A stretch of DNA of 64,000 nucleotides, from assembly GCA_002299885.1 (NCBI GenBank), contig DBOB01000028.1:1-64000 (forward strand), in the 5' to 3' direction. The notes beneath the pieces were generated by a model. That model saw only the letters and a list, made by a program, of their open reading frames with translations. It ran no database searches and was not told the origin of the DNA. The position numbers were made by a program, and so were the translations under genes. Shown here piece after piece: positions 33,904 through 43,411 of the stretch (positions within the stretch are counted from its first letter, which is position 1; every line of letters starts with the position of its first letter). Source of the DNA: Sediminibacterium sp. UBA657 (GTDB taxonomy: Bacteria; Bacteroidota; Bacteroidia; Chitinophagales; Chitinophagaceae).

Positions 33904-34016
33904 ATGTTTAGAGGTGGCGTATAATAATGAATTTTAGCCCCTTCATTGTGTCCTTTTTACAATTTAGTTTGTATATTGAATTCGCTTAAAAATAACCAAC
34001 GTTTAAAACAAAAAAT

Positions 34017-35213
34017 ATGAAATTAAAAACAGGTGTATTATTATCTCTAATGATGTTTCTCCAATATTACATTTGGGGTGCTTGGTATGTTACAATGGGT
34101 ACCTATATGGGCGAAAAATTAGGTGCATCTGGAGTAGCCATTGGCGCTGCTTATGGTGCTGGTGCGATTGCAACTATCATATCTCCATTCTTTGTTGGTA
34201 TGATTGCGGATCGATTTTTTGCTGCTCAAAAAATTATGGGTGTTTTGCATCTAGTAGGTGCCGCTTTACTTTTTTACGCAACCAAAGTGGATAATACAAG
34301 TTTTTATTGGGTGATCCTTGTCTACTCTTTATTATACATGCCTACCATTGCTTTAAGTAATAGTGTTGCATTTGCGCAAATGACAGATCCAGGAAAGCAA
34401 TTTCCATGGATTCGCGTTTTTGGAACCCTAGGTTGGATTGCAGCTGGTTTAGTGATTAGTCAATTGGGTATTGAAAAAACTGAGGGCACATTTATTGTTG
34501 CAGCAGGTATTTCTGCAGCATTGGGTTTATTGAGTTTTGTTTTACCAAATACACCTCCAAAAGCAGCAGGTACACCATCATCTATGGGTGCTATTTTAGG
34601 AAAAGATGCTTTTGTATTATTAAAGAATAAATCATTCTTAATATTCTTTATCTCCGCTATCGCAATTTGTATTCCTTTGTCTTTTTATTATGGATTTGCT
34701 AACTCTTTCTTAAATGAAATTGGTTTAGAAAATGCAGCTGGAAAAATGACAATGGGACAGATGTCAGAAGCGATTTTTATTTTAGCGATCCCATTCTTAT
34801 TCAATAAAATTGGCGTTAAAAATATGTTGATTTTTGGAATTGCTGCATGGGTATTACGTTATGTTTGTTTTGCCTATGGTAATTTGGATGCAAGTTGGAT
34901 GTTGTATGCTGGTATTATTTTACACGGCATTTGCTATGACTTCTTCTTTGTAACTGGTTATATGTATACAGAAAAGAAAGCAGGTGAAAATATCAAAAAT
35001 GCAGCACAAGGTTTATTTACATTTGCTACTTATGGTGTGGGTATGTTCATTGGAACCAACTATAGCGGATTTGTAGTAGAACAAAATAAATTAGCAGATG
35101 CCACTGGCCACAACTGGACAAGCATCTGGTTAACGCCAGCAGCAATTGCAGGGGCTGTATTGATTGCATTTATCTTATTCTTTAAAGAGAAAAAAGAAGT
35201 AGAAGCTGCTTAA
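34017..35213 (+). CDS. MFS permease, nucleoside:H+ symporter (NHS) family
   Basis: 398-residue inner-membrane carrier with about 12 helices. N-terminal LSLMMFLQYYIWGAWYVTMGTYM and FPWIRVFGTLGWIAAG mark the nucleoside permease group (NupG/XapB-like). In Bacteroidota this group also sits beside Gfo/Idh oxidoreductases in sugar-use clusters, as here, so sugar transport is as likely as nucleoside uptake. Single gene between two terminators. Confidence 0.85.
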   Translation: MKLKTGVLLSLMMFLQYYIWGAWYVTMGTYMGEKLGASGVAIGAAYGAGAIATIISPFFVGMIADRFFAAQKIMGVLHLVGAALLFYATKVDNTSFYWVILVYSLLYMPTIALSNSVAFAQMTDPGKQFPWIRVFGTLGWIAAGLVISQLGIEKTEGTFIVAAGISAALGLLSFVLPNTPPKAAGTPSSMGAILGKDAFVLLKNKSFLIFFISAIAICIPLSFYYGFANSFLNEIGLENAAGKMTMGQMSEAIFILAIPFLFNKIGVKNMLIFGIAAWVLRYVCFAYGNLDASWMLYAGIILHGICYDFFFVTGYMYTEKKAGENIKNAAQGLFTFATYGVGMFIGTNYSGFVVEQNKLADATGHNWTSIWLTPAAIAGAVLIAFILFFKEKKEVEAA

Positions 35214-35223
35214 TATATTTTAT

Positions 35224-35253
35224 AAAGCCTATCCCCTTGGGTAGGCTTTTTTT
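35224..35253 (+). terminator. Terminator after MFS gene
   Basis: AAGCCTATCC-CCTT-GGGTAGGCTT stem (one G-T) followed by a run of T. Confidence 0.9.
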
Positions 35254-35288
35254 ATACTTTTATTTTTTCATTATTCATTCTTTTAGTT

Positions 35289-36479
35289 ATGAGAATCGCA
35301 ATGTTAGGTGCAGGGTTTATAGGCCGTTTTTATGCAGATGCATTACAAGGCTACAGAAGTAAAGACAAAGTGGTAAGTATTTATGCCCGCCGTGAAGAAT
35401 CTGCTAAGAAATTTGCTGCAGATTACAACTGTGCACACTGGACCACCGAAATGGAGGAAGCCATTGCACATCCAGATGTAGATATTGTTTGTATCTCTTT
35501 ACCCAATAATTTACATGAAGCCGCAGTGATGATGTGTTGCAAACATAAAAAAGCAGTCATGACCACCAAGCCTCTTGGACGCAATAGTGCAGAAGCAAAA
35601 CGTATGTTGATTGCTGTTGAAGAAGCAGGCATCTTCAATGGTTACTTAGAAGACCTTGTATACACGCCTAAATTTATCAAGGCAAATCAAAGTGTGCAGG
35701 AAGGTGCATTGGGTCGTGTATTATGGGCGAAGTCCCGAGAAACGCATCCTGGCCCACATAGTGAGTGGTTCTGGGATATTGAACAAGCAGGTGGTGGATG
35801 TATTTTAGATTTAGGATGTCATTGCGTGGAGATATCAAGATCATATATTGGTAAGGATATTAAACCAATTGAAGTAATGTGTTGGGCAGACACGCAAGTA
35901 AAACCAATTGAGGCCGAAGACCATGCCATTGGCTTGGTAAAATATGAGAACGGGGCGATTGGTCAATTTGAAGTGAGTTGGACTTTTAGAGGAGGCTTAG
36001 ATTTAAGAGACGAAGTGATGGGTACAGAAGGTACTATTTGGATAAATAGTTTTTTAAGAACAGGATTCGAGATGTTCACTACCGGAAAAGGTGGAGACTA
36101 TATTGCAGAAAAAGCAGAGAGCGATAGAGGTTGGCTATTCCCTGTGGGCGATGAATTGAATGAACTTGGATACAATCATATGTTCATGGATATGTTCAAC
36201 TCTATCGAAAAAGGTGTAGCACCAAAAGAAACATTTTATGATGGCTATGTGGTGAATTGTATTTTAGATGCAGCCTACAAATCGGCTAAATCAAAATTAT
36301 GGGAACCTGTTCAATTGGATATTTGGAGAGGCAAGACTGGCTTAACTAAGGAGAGTCATTTAGTTGAATACGATGCAGACCATTATTTAGTAAAAGAAGA
36401 GATGACCCATTATGGTGCAAAGAAATTAATTCTAAAGCACAAGACAACAGGGAAAATAACGGAACAAACAATCAATTAA
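35289..36479 (+). CDS. Gfo/Idh/MocA family oxidoreductase
   Basis: 396-residue NAD(P)-dependent dehydrogenase of sugars or sugar derivatives. Rossmann motif MLGAGFIGRF (5-14), the cofactor/substrate loop TTKPLGRN with the conserved Lys-Pro, and GGCILDLGCHCVEISR with the catalytic His region. Substrate is not evident. It precedes the Nudix-type regulator by 21 bp, likely co-transcribed, and lies in a glycoside-use neighbourhood. Confidence 0.9.
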   Translation: MRIAMLGAGFIGRFYADALQGYRSKDKVVSIYARREESAKKFAADYNCAHWTTEMEEAIAHPDVDIVCISLPNNLHEAAVMMCCKHKKAVMTTKPLGRNSAEAKRMLIAVEEAGIFNGYLEDLVYTPKFIKANQSVQEGALGRVLWAKSRETHPGPHSEWFWDIEQAGGGCILDLGCHCVEISRSYIGKDIKPIEVMCWADTQVKPIEAEDHAIGLVKYENGAIGQFEVSWTFRGGLDLRDEVMGTEGTIWINSFLRTGFEMFTTGKGGDYIAEKAESDRGWLFPVGDELNELGYNHMFMDMFNSIEKGVAPKETFYDGYVVNCILDAAYKSAKSKLWEPVQLDIWRGKTGLTKESHLVEYDADHYLVKEEMTHYGAKKLILKHKTTGKITEQTIN

Positions 36480-36500
36480 TAGATTGACGATTGCTAATTT

Positions 36501-37286
36501 ATGGCTAAAAAAAATGCACTCCCCCATCATTTAAAACAGTTACTTGAAAAAGGTGACTTGCAATACCAGTCTGGCATTTCAGTTGATTGTGTCATCTTTG
36601 GCTTTCATGAACAGAAGTTAAAAATTCTTCTGTTAAAGATAGATGCAGTAGATAAATGGGCGCTTCCAGGAGGCTTTATCAAGAAATCGGAACCTATTGA
36701 AGCAGCAGCTTATAGAGTGCTTAAAGAAAGAACAGGTGTTCAGCATATTTTTTTACAACAGTTTCATGTATTTGGTGATCCTGATCGTTCTGATGCCAGT
36801 GTACATCAAAAAAGATACCTTAATTATGGTGTGAAAATTCCTAAAGACAATTGGTTGATACAAAGATTTATCACTATTGGATTTTATGCACTTATTGATT
36901 TTTCTGACGGAAATTTAAAAGCAGAAATTTCAGATGAAAATACAGCATGGATTGATATCAATAAGTTAAGCCATTTAATGATGGACCATGAGGCAATTGT
37001 TTTAAAAGCCTTAGAAGCACTTAGGTCACAACTAGCCTATTTACCTATTGGCAGGAACCTAATGCCAAAAAAATTCACCATGCCTGAATTGCAAAAACTA
37101 TATGAGACTATTTTAGATCGCAAATTAGATCGAAGAAATTTTCAACGAAAAATGCTAGGCTTTGATATTTTAAATAAATTAAGTGAGATCCGCAAAGGAG
37201 GCGCACATAAAGCACCTTTTCTTTATTCATTTAATGATAAGAAATATCAAAAAGCACTTAAAGATGGTTTATATGGCAGCTGGTAA
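36501..37286 (+). CDS. NrtR-like Nudix-fold transcriptional regulator
   Basis: 261 residues: Nudix domain (about 22-165) plus C-terminal winged helix (PKKFTMPELQKLYETIL ... RRNFQRKML). The Nudix box (57-80, GGFIKKSE ... RVLKERTGV) keeps G-x5-E-x7-R but replaces the catalytic REUxEE by RVLKER, the pattern of NrtR regulators that bind rather than hydrolyse ligand. Bacteroides AraR, an arabinose regulator, belongs to this family. Neighbours suggest control of the oxidoreductase, permease and the GH3/GH30 genes. Confidence 0.87.
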   Translation: MAKKNALPHHLKQLLEKGDLQYQSGISVDCVIFGFHEQKLKILLLKIDAVDKWALPGGFIKKSEPIEAAAYRVLKERTGVQHIFLQQFHVFGDPDRSDASVHQKRYLNYGVKIPKDNWLIQRFITIGFYALIDFSDGNLKAEISDENTAWIDINKLSHLMMDHEAIVLKALEALRSQLAYLPIGRNLMPKKFTMPELQKLYETILDRKLDRRNFQRKMLGFDILNKLSEIRKGGAHKAPFLYSFNDKKYQKALKDGLYGSW

Positions 37287-37304
37287 ATAAGTTAAATAAT
37301 TCCC

Positions 37305-39581
37305 TTACTTCACCCAATTCACTTTAACAGCCTTTACATCTCTTGAATTTGGACCAACCATGATTTGAAAATCACCTGACTCCCAATCAAATTTTAGATC
37401 TGAATTATAAAATTTAAGCAACTCAGTTGTAATTTCAAAGACAACTTCCTTTGTTTCACCTGCTGCTAATTCAATTTTTTCGAAACCTTTTAATTCTTTT
37501 ACAGGTCTAGTTATCGTACCCACTTCGTCTCGTATGTACAATTGAACCACTTCTTTACCAGTATAATTACCAATGTTCTTAACCGGAACTGTAACAGTTA
37601 ACTTTTGATTGCCTTTCAATTTAGTTGAAGATAATTTTAAGTCCCCATATTCAAATTGTGTATAGCTTAAACCGTAACCAAATGGATATAAAGGCTCATT
37701 GGACACGTCTATATAATTAGATTGGAATTTAGAAAACCATTTTCCAGTCAATGGACGACCTGTGTTTTTATGATTGTAATACAAAGGGATCTGTCCTACA
37801 TTCTGAGGGAAGCTCATACTTAATTTTCCAGAAGGATTGACTTTGCCCAATAAGGCATCTGCAATTGCATCTCCTGCTTCAGATCCTGCAAACCATACAT
37901 CTAAAATGGCAGGTACATTTTCATTTTCCCAATTCAATGTCAAAGGACGGCCATTGAATAAAACCAATACAACCGGCTTACCTGTTGCAACCAAGGCCTT
38001 TAATAATCGCTTTTGTGCTTCTGGGATGTCAATATTAGATTTAGATGCACTCTCTCCACTACTTTCTGCACCTTCCCCTAAAGCAGCTACAATCACATCT
38101 GCATCCGCACTAATAGCTAATGCCTCTTGAATCATAGCATCTGCAGATCGATTATCACGTGCAATATCTTTTTCAAATAATGTTTGGCGTTTTTGCATTT
38201 CAAGATCATCTTCTAAATTTGATCCCATTGCATAAACTAGTTTGCCATTATTACCTATCGCATCTGTAAGTCCTTTTAATAGACTAATTGATTTTGAATT
38301 ATCAGCACCCACACTCCATGTCCCAGTCATATTTTCTTTAGCATTGGCAAGGGGCCCAACTAGGGCTATTTTTTTCCCAGCGGCAATAGGCAAAACATTG
38401 TTGTTCTTTAATAATACAAAACTTTGTGATGCAATCCTTCTAGCTTCAGCTCTATTTGAAGCTGTAAAAACTTCTGTTGCTGATCTTTGTTCATTACAAT
38501 ACCTATACGGATCATCAAATAAACCTAATTGATATTTTGAAATCAATATACGCTCACATGCTTTATTAATTTGTGCTAAAGTCACTTTACCTTCTTGTAA
38601 CGATTTTTTCATGGTATTTAAAAAACCTTCACCTACCATATCCATATCTACTCCGGCATTCATAGACATGGCGTTCACTGTTTGTGCGTCTCCTACACCA
38701 TGATTCGTCATTTCTGGAATACCAGTATAATCAGAAACTACAAAGCCATTAAATTTCCATTGCTTTCTCAATACATCATCAACAAGCCATTTATTACCAG
38801 AAGCAGGAATCCCATCCACTTCGTTGAATGAAACCATTACAGAAGCAACGCCAGCATCCACTGCTGCTTTATATGGAGGAAAGTACTCATTGTACATTCT
38901 TACGCGACTCATGTCTGTTGTATTGTAATCTCTTCCACCTTCTGCTGCTCCATATAATGCATAATGCTTTACACAAGATAATATGGTATTAGGTGCAGCT
39001 AAATCATCTCCTTGATAGCCATGTATCATCGCTTTTGCAATGGCACTGCTTAAAAATGCATCTTCTCCATTCCCTTCTGAAACTCTACCCCATCTTGGAT
39101 CTCTGGTCAAATCAACCATTGGAGAAAATGTCCATTGGATACCATCCGCACTTGCTTCGCTCGCTGCAATACTTGCAGAACGTTTTATCAATTCCATATC
39201 CCATGTAGCAGACATGCCTAATGGAATAGGAAAAATTGTTTTATATCCATGTATCACATCCATTCCAAATAACAATGGAATATGCAGTCTAGAATTATTG
39301 ACTGCATATTGCTGTAATTCTTTAATCTTGGTAACAGAACGAATATTAAATACCCCTCCCACTTTGCCTGCTTTTACTTTATCAGCAATATCAGAGCTAC
39401 TTACAGCACCTGTTACAAAATCACTCGATGCAGGTAAATTTAATTGTCCTAATTTTTCTTCTAATGTCATTTTAGACATCAATGTATTCACAAACTGATG
39501 CATTTTAGCATCCTTATTTACTTGAGCAAATCCAAAAAAAACAAATAATATTCCCACTAAAGTTAAGTACACTCTTTTCAT
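37305..39581 (-). CDS. bglX: GH3 beta-glucosidase, secreted
   Basis: 758-residue glycoside hydrolase family 3 enzyme cleaving non-reducing terminal beta-glycosides. Signal peptide MKRVYLTLVGILFVFFGFAQ; (beta/alpha)8 domain with CVKHYALYGA and nucleophile D284 in GFVVSDYTG; second alpha/beta domain with LGEGAESSGESASK supplying the acid/base; C-terminal fibronectin-III-like domain. I start at ATG 39581, which begins the signal peptide three codons after an upstream ATG. 20 bp downstream of the GH30 gene on the same strand, so co-transcribed. Confidence 0.93.
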   Translation of the reverse strand: MKRVYLTLVGILFVFFGFAQVNKDAKMHQFVNTLMSKMTLEEKLGQLNLPASSDFVTGAVSSSDIADKVKAGKVGGVFNIRSVTKIKELQQYAVNNSRLHIPLLFGMDVIHGYKTIFPIPLGMSATWDMELIKRSASIAASEASADGIQWTFSPMVDLTRDPRWGRVSEGNGEDAFLSSAIAKAMIHGYQGDDLAAPNTILSCVKHYALYGAAEGGRDYNTTDMSRVRMYNEYFPPYKAAVDAGVASVMVSFNEVDGIPASGNKWLVDDVLRKQWKFNGFVVSDYTGIPEMTNHGVGDAQTVNAMSMNAGVDMDMVGEGFLNTMKKSLQEGKVTLAQINKACERILISKYQLGLFDDPYRYCNEQRSATEVFTASNRAEARRIASQSFVLLKNNNVLPIAAGKKIALVGPLANAKENMTGTWSVGADNSKSISLLKGLTDAIGNNGKLVYAMGSNLEDDLEMQKRQTLFEKDIARDNRSADAMIQEALAISADADVIVAALGEGAESSGESASKSNIDIPEAQKRLLKALVATGKPVVLVLFNGRPLTLNWENENVPAILDVWFAGSEAGDAIADALLGKVNPSGKLSMSFPQNVGQIPLYYNHKNTGRPLTGKWFSKFQSNYIDVSNEPLYPFGYGLSYTQFEYGDLKLSSTKLKGNQKLTVTVPVKNIGNYTGKEVVQLYIRDEVGTITRPVKELKGFEKIELAAGETKEVVFEITTELLKFYNSDLKFDWESGDFQIMVGPNSRDVKAVKVNWVK

Positions 39582-39610
39582 ATATTCCATTTTATAATTT
39601 CAATTAAAGT

Positions 39611-41002
39611 TTACCAGACAATCGTTGAAGCAGATTTTTCGGGCAGCGTAAAGTTATATTTTTTCTGTTCAAAATCAATTGTAAAAACTGTTTCCTTTCC
39701 TGTATTCAAGGCAACCAATACTTTTTTACCATCTGGTCTTTTAAAACCAATGGATTTAATTTGTGCATTAGATGATTTTGTTTGAATACGAGCAGATCCT
39801 GCTGGGATAAATGGTGCAACCTGTCCTATGATATAATAACTCACATTGCGCTTTAAATCAGATCCAGCAATGGTTAAAGCACCCAAACATTCAGTACATC
39901 CTCCAGGTGTGTGTGGGCCATATGTTGGGTCATTGGCCAAATTCCACTCCAATACCATACTACTCCAATTGGCCATGGTGCCTATGACAATATGCTCCAT
40001 ATGCCACATAAAATCACCAGCAAAACTTCCTTTCGCACCCGTCCATTGTTCGGTAAAATAAATCTTCTTGTCTGGATGTGCTTGATGCAGTTTTGATAAA
40101 GCAGATTCATGGCCTAAGTATAAATGAAATGCAGAAGCACTTATAAATGACTTTGTAACTGAATCATTCAAAATTTGAATCGGATAATTTGGATTATCTG
40201 CGTTATGATCCCAGATAACAATTTCAGTTTGTAAACCCTGCTTTTTAAACGCTGGACCTAAATGATTTTTTATAAAGGTATTTTGCTCCACTGCAGTCAT
40301 TAACATACTTGGATTATTACCCCCATGTTCTGGTTCATTTTGAATAGTGACTGCATTAATTTGTAAGCCTTCTGCTCGCATCAATTGAACGTATTTCACA
40401 AAATATTGCGCATAGGTTTCATAATATTTTGAAAGCAAGTGTCCCCCTTTAGACTTTCCATTATCTTTCATCCAAACAGGCGAACTCCACGGAGAAGCAA
40501 TTAATTTTAAATTAGGCTGAATAGACTGAATCTCTTTTAAAATTGGAATTAAAAATTCCTGGTCTTTTGCGATAGTCATCTTAATTAAATCTGGATCTAC
40601 TTCACCCTCCTGTAAATCGTCATAACTAAATACAGTTGCATCCAAATCGGAAGCCCCAATACTTATTCTTAAATAATTTACATTTAAGTTATTAGGCCCT
40701 TGCTCAAAAAGCTCTTTTAAAATAGCCAATCGATTTTGAACTGGCATCTGATGCAATAAATAAGCACTACCTCCAGTTAAAGTATATCCAAAGCCTTCGA
40801 TTTGTTGAAATTGAATTTGCTCATTAAAATAAACGGTATCTGTAGAAACGATATTTTTAAGTTGCGCTTGCCCTAGCAATGGGGCGTCCATTTTATTGCG
40901 TAAAAAACGTCCATCCGAACTGGTTATTGTTTGCATGAACTGACTATGCCCATTGAGTACAATAAGCAATACCAAGCCTAAAATGAATATACCTCTTTTC
41001 AT
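39611..41002 (-). CDS. GH30 glycosidase (glucosylceramidase-like), secreted
   Basis: 463-residue family 30 hydrolase. Signal peptide MKRGIFILGLVLLIVLNGHSQ; conserved GFGYTLTGGSAYLL; acid/base Glu in TIQNEPEHGG (residue 225 counting from the upstream ATG 41008) and nucleophile Glu in IYFTEQWTG (320). The small beta domain is at the C-terminus. Most likely attacks beta-1,6- or other beta-glucans; specificity is not readable. First gene of GH30-GH3, divergent from pxpB. Confidence 0.91.
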   Translation of the reverse strand: MKRGIFILGLVLLIVLNGHSQFMQTITSSDGRFLRNKMDAPLLGQAQLKNIVSTDTVYFNEQIQFQQIEGFGYTLTGGSAYLLHQMPVQNRLAILKELFEQGPNNLNVNYLRISIGASDLDATVFSYDDLQEGEVDPDLIKMTIAKDQEFLIPILKEIQSIQPNLKLIASPWSSPVWMKDNGKSKGGHLLSKYYETYAQYFVKYVQLMRAEGLQINAVTIQNEPEHGGNNPSMLMTAVEQNTFIKNHLGPAFKKQGLQTEIVIWDHNADNPNYPIQILNDSVTKSFISASAFHLYLGHESALSKLHQAHPDKKIYFTEQWTGAKGSFAGDFMWHMEHIVIGTMANWSSMVLEWNLANDPTYGPHTPGGCTECLGALTIAGSDLKRNVSYYIIGQVAPFIPAGSARIQTKSSNAQIKSIGFKRPDGKKVLVALNTGKETVFTIDFEQKKYNFTLPEKSASTIVW

Positions 41003-41063
41003 AATCAATCATTTATTACAAATAAATATACAATGAATTGTCTTAAAAAATGTAAGTTTAGGA

Positions 41064-41783
41064 ATGCAAAGCCAGCGACCTACATTTCAAATACAATTAC
41101 TTGGAGACCACGCTATTGTATACAAAATAAATACAGGGCAATTAAAGGATATTGATCCAACTTTATTAGCTTTCACCCAATTTGTAATGAATGAGAAAAT
41201 CAATGGACTAAAGGATATTATACTTGCATATGATACTTTAACATTGATCTACGATATCATTTATTTTGATTCAAATCCTTATCTATTCGCTCATACTATT
41301 TTAGAAGCATTTAATGCATCTAAAAATAATATGGTTAGTATAGAGGAAAGATCGATCATAGAGATTCCTGTTTGTTATGATATGAGTTTAGGTATTGATC
41401 TACAAAATGCAGTCAAAGCTTCTAATTGCAGCATAGCTGAACTAGTAAAACAACATAGTGAAAAAATTTATACCGTATATTGTCTGGGTTTTTTACCAGG
41501 TTTTGCTTACATGGGAGAGGTCCCTAATGCAATTCAATTGCCAAGACATCCATCACCAAGATCAAAAGTACTTGCAGGTAGTGTGGGTATCGCAGGAAAA
41601 CAGACTGGTATTTACCCAATGAACTCTCCTGGTGGATGGCAAATTATTGGGCGCACCCCCATCAAAATATTTGATCCTACAAGTGCCTCACTCACCTTAT
41701 TCAAAGCAGGAGATCAAGTAAAATTTAAGCCAATTGATTTGGAATTATTCCACACCTTAAATGCCCATGAAGATGTCGATTAA
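41064..41783 (+). CDS. pxpB: 5-oxoprolinase subunit PxpB
   Basis: 239-residue KipI/allophanate hydrolase subunit 1-like subunit of the ATP-dependent 5-oxoprolinase that opens pyroglutamate to glutamate. Typical YCLGFLPGFAYMGEVP and PRSKVLAGSVGIAGKQTGIYP segments. First gene of pxpB-pxpC-pxpA-carrier; its last bases overlap the pxpC start. Confidence 0.93.
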   Translation: MQSQRPTFQIQLLGDHAIVYKINTGQLKDIDPTLLAFTQFVMNEKINGLKDIILAYDTLTLIYDIIYFDSNPYLFAHTILEAFNASKNNMVSIEERSIIEIPVCYDMSLGIDLQNAVKASNCSIAELVKQHSEKIYTVYCLGFLPGFAYMGEVPNAIQLPRHPSPRSKVLAGSVGIAGKQTGIYPMNSPGGWQIIGRTPIKIFDPTSASLTLFKAGDQVKFKPIDLELFHTLNAHEDVD

Positions 41784-42684
41784 AATCATCAAAAAGGGGC
41801 TTTCAGATCGCATCATAGATGCAGGTAGGTTTGGATTTCAGCATCTGGGCATCCAACCTAGCGGACCGATGGATTTTTTATCTGCACAATTGGCGAATAC
41901 AATTTTAGATAATGATTTAAATCACCCGGTTTTTGAATTACATTTTCCTGCTTCTGTTTTTGAATTCGAAGAGGATATGTATATCTGTATTTGTGGAGCG
42001 AATTTTGTTCCAGTAATGAATGAAAAAAGTGTTGCACTGAACATTCCAATTAAAGTTTCTCCTAAAGACCAGCTGAGTTTTCTTCAACCAATTGAAGGTC
42101 GTTCTTGCTATTTAGCATTTAAAGGCAATTTGGATGAAAGTAAAAAATGGCTCAATAGTTTTAGTAGTTTCCAAACGACTTTAAATAAAGGAGATCATTT
42201 TATCATTCACAAGGTTCCAGAAATAGCGATCTCAATCAATCCATTCAAGCAAAATACCATTCAACAGATTCAAAAGAATTTATTTAATGAGCACGAAATA
42301 AGATTCATTCCTGGACCAGCATGGAATGATTTAGACCCCGTATCTATTCAAAAAATCATGCAATCATCATTCACGATTCATGCAAAATCCAATCGAATGG
42401 GTTTTTTATTCAATGGTCCAGCTATCCATTTATCTGCACCAACAGAATACCTTTCCAGCGCGGTGACGATGGGCACATTACAATTACTTCCAAGTGGCCA
42501 AATCATCGTGTTAATGGCTGATCATCAAACCATTGGAGGTTATGCGAATTTGGGTCAAATAATTTTGGTAGATTTACCTAGGCTTGCACAACTAAATAAC
42601 CAATGTCCATTTAAGTTAAGCATTACAAATGTTCAAACAGCACATCAACTCTACCGATCAATTCAGTCATGGTTTATGCATTGA
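41773..42684 (+). CDS. pxpC: 5-oxoprolinase subunit PxpC
   Basis: About 303-residue KipA/biotin-dependent carboxyltransferase-like subunit. Starts MSIKIIKKGLSDRIID with the conserved GRFGFQHLGIQPSGPMD; later FIPGPAWNDL, SNRMGFLF and GQIIVLMADHQTIGGYANLG. Several in-frame ATGs (41761, 41767, 41773) overlap the pxpB stop; the last begins the family sequence. Overlaps pxpA by 56 bp. Confidence 0.92.
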   Translation: MSIKIIKKGLSDRIIDAGRFGFQHLGIQPSGPMDFLSAQLANTILDNDLNHPVFELHFPASVFEFEEDMYICICGANFVPVMNEKSVALNIPIKVSPKDQLSFLQPIEGRSCYLAFKGNLDESKKWLNSFSSFQTTLNKGDHFIIHKVPEIAISINPFKQNTIQQIQKNLFNEHEIRFIPGPAWNDLDPVSIQKIMQSSFTIHAKSNRMGFLFNGPAIHLSAPTEYLSSAVTMGTLQLLPSGQIIVLMADHQTIGGYANLGQIILVDLPRLAQLNNQCPFKLSITNVQTAHQLYRSIQSWFMH

Positions 42685-43411
42685 CATCAATTGTGATATG
42701 GGAGAAGGCATGCTTAATGATGCTTCATTGATGCCATTCATTAGTAGCGCCAATATTGCTTGTGGATACCACGCTGGAAATGAGGATATCATAAAAAGAA
42801 CCATCGAATTAGCATTAGAAAATAATGTCGCAATAGGAGCACATCCTAGCTACAATGACAGAGAAAATTTTGGGCGACTATCTCAATCTATTGCATTAGT
42901 TGAACTCGCTGAATTAATTAGTGATCAAATTAGTTTATTTGAGAAGATAACAAACCAAATGGGCTGTAAGATCCATCATGTTAAATTACATGGTGCCTTA
43001 TACAATGATTGTGCAAAAGATGCTTTATTAAGTAAGATTGTAGCACAAACAATACAAGCAATTGATCCTTCCATTATGTTATATGGCTTGAGTGGAAGTC
43101 ATACAATTAAAGAAGCTAGAGCAATCGGTTTAAGGTCTGTGCAAGAAGTTTTTGCAGACAGGACATATCAAGCAAATGGACAGTTAACACCTAGATATTT
43201 AGACCATGCATTAATTACAGACCCAATTGAATCGGCAAAGCAAGTATTGTCCATGGTGCTAGATCAAGAGCTTAAAGCAGATGATGGCACCATGATTACA
43301 GTAAATGCAGAAACCGTTTGTATTCATGGAGATCATGAAGCAGCGGTTGAAATTGCAAAGAATCTATTCAATACATTACAACAATACAAGATTGAAATCA
43401 AACAACCCTAA
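42629..43411 (+). CDS. pxpA: 5-oxoprolinase subunit PxpA (LamB/YcsF)
   Basis: 260-residue metal-binding polysaccharide-deacetylase-like fold subunit. Seen: IDINCDMGEGMLND (18-31), SSANIACGYHAGNEDI, GAHPSYNDRENFGR, VKLHGALYND and ADRTYQANGQLTPR, all hallmark segments. The start codon is 17 residues before the usual family start and lies inside pxpC; no later in-frame ATG precedes the conserved block. Completes the PxpABC complex. Confidence 0.93.
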   Translation: MFKQHINSTDQFSHGLCIDINCDMGEGMLNDASLMPFISSANIACGYHAGNEDIIKRTIELALENNVAIGAHPSYNDRENFGRLSQSIALVELAELISDQISLFEKITNQMGCKIHHVKLHGALYNDCAKDALLSKIVAQTIQAIDPSIMLYGLSGSHTIKEARAIGLRSVQEVFADRTYQANGQLTPRYLDHALITDPIESAKQVLSMVLDQELKADDGTMITVNAETVCIHGDHEAAVEIAKNLFNTLQQYKIEIKQP

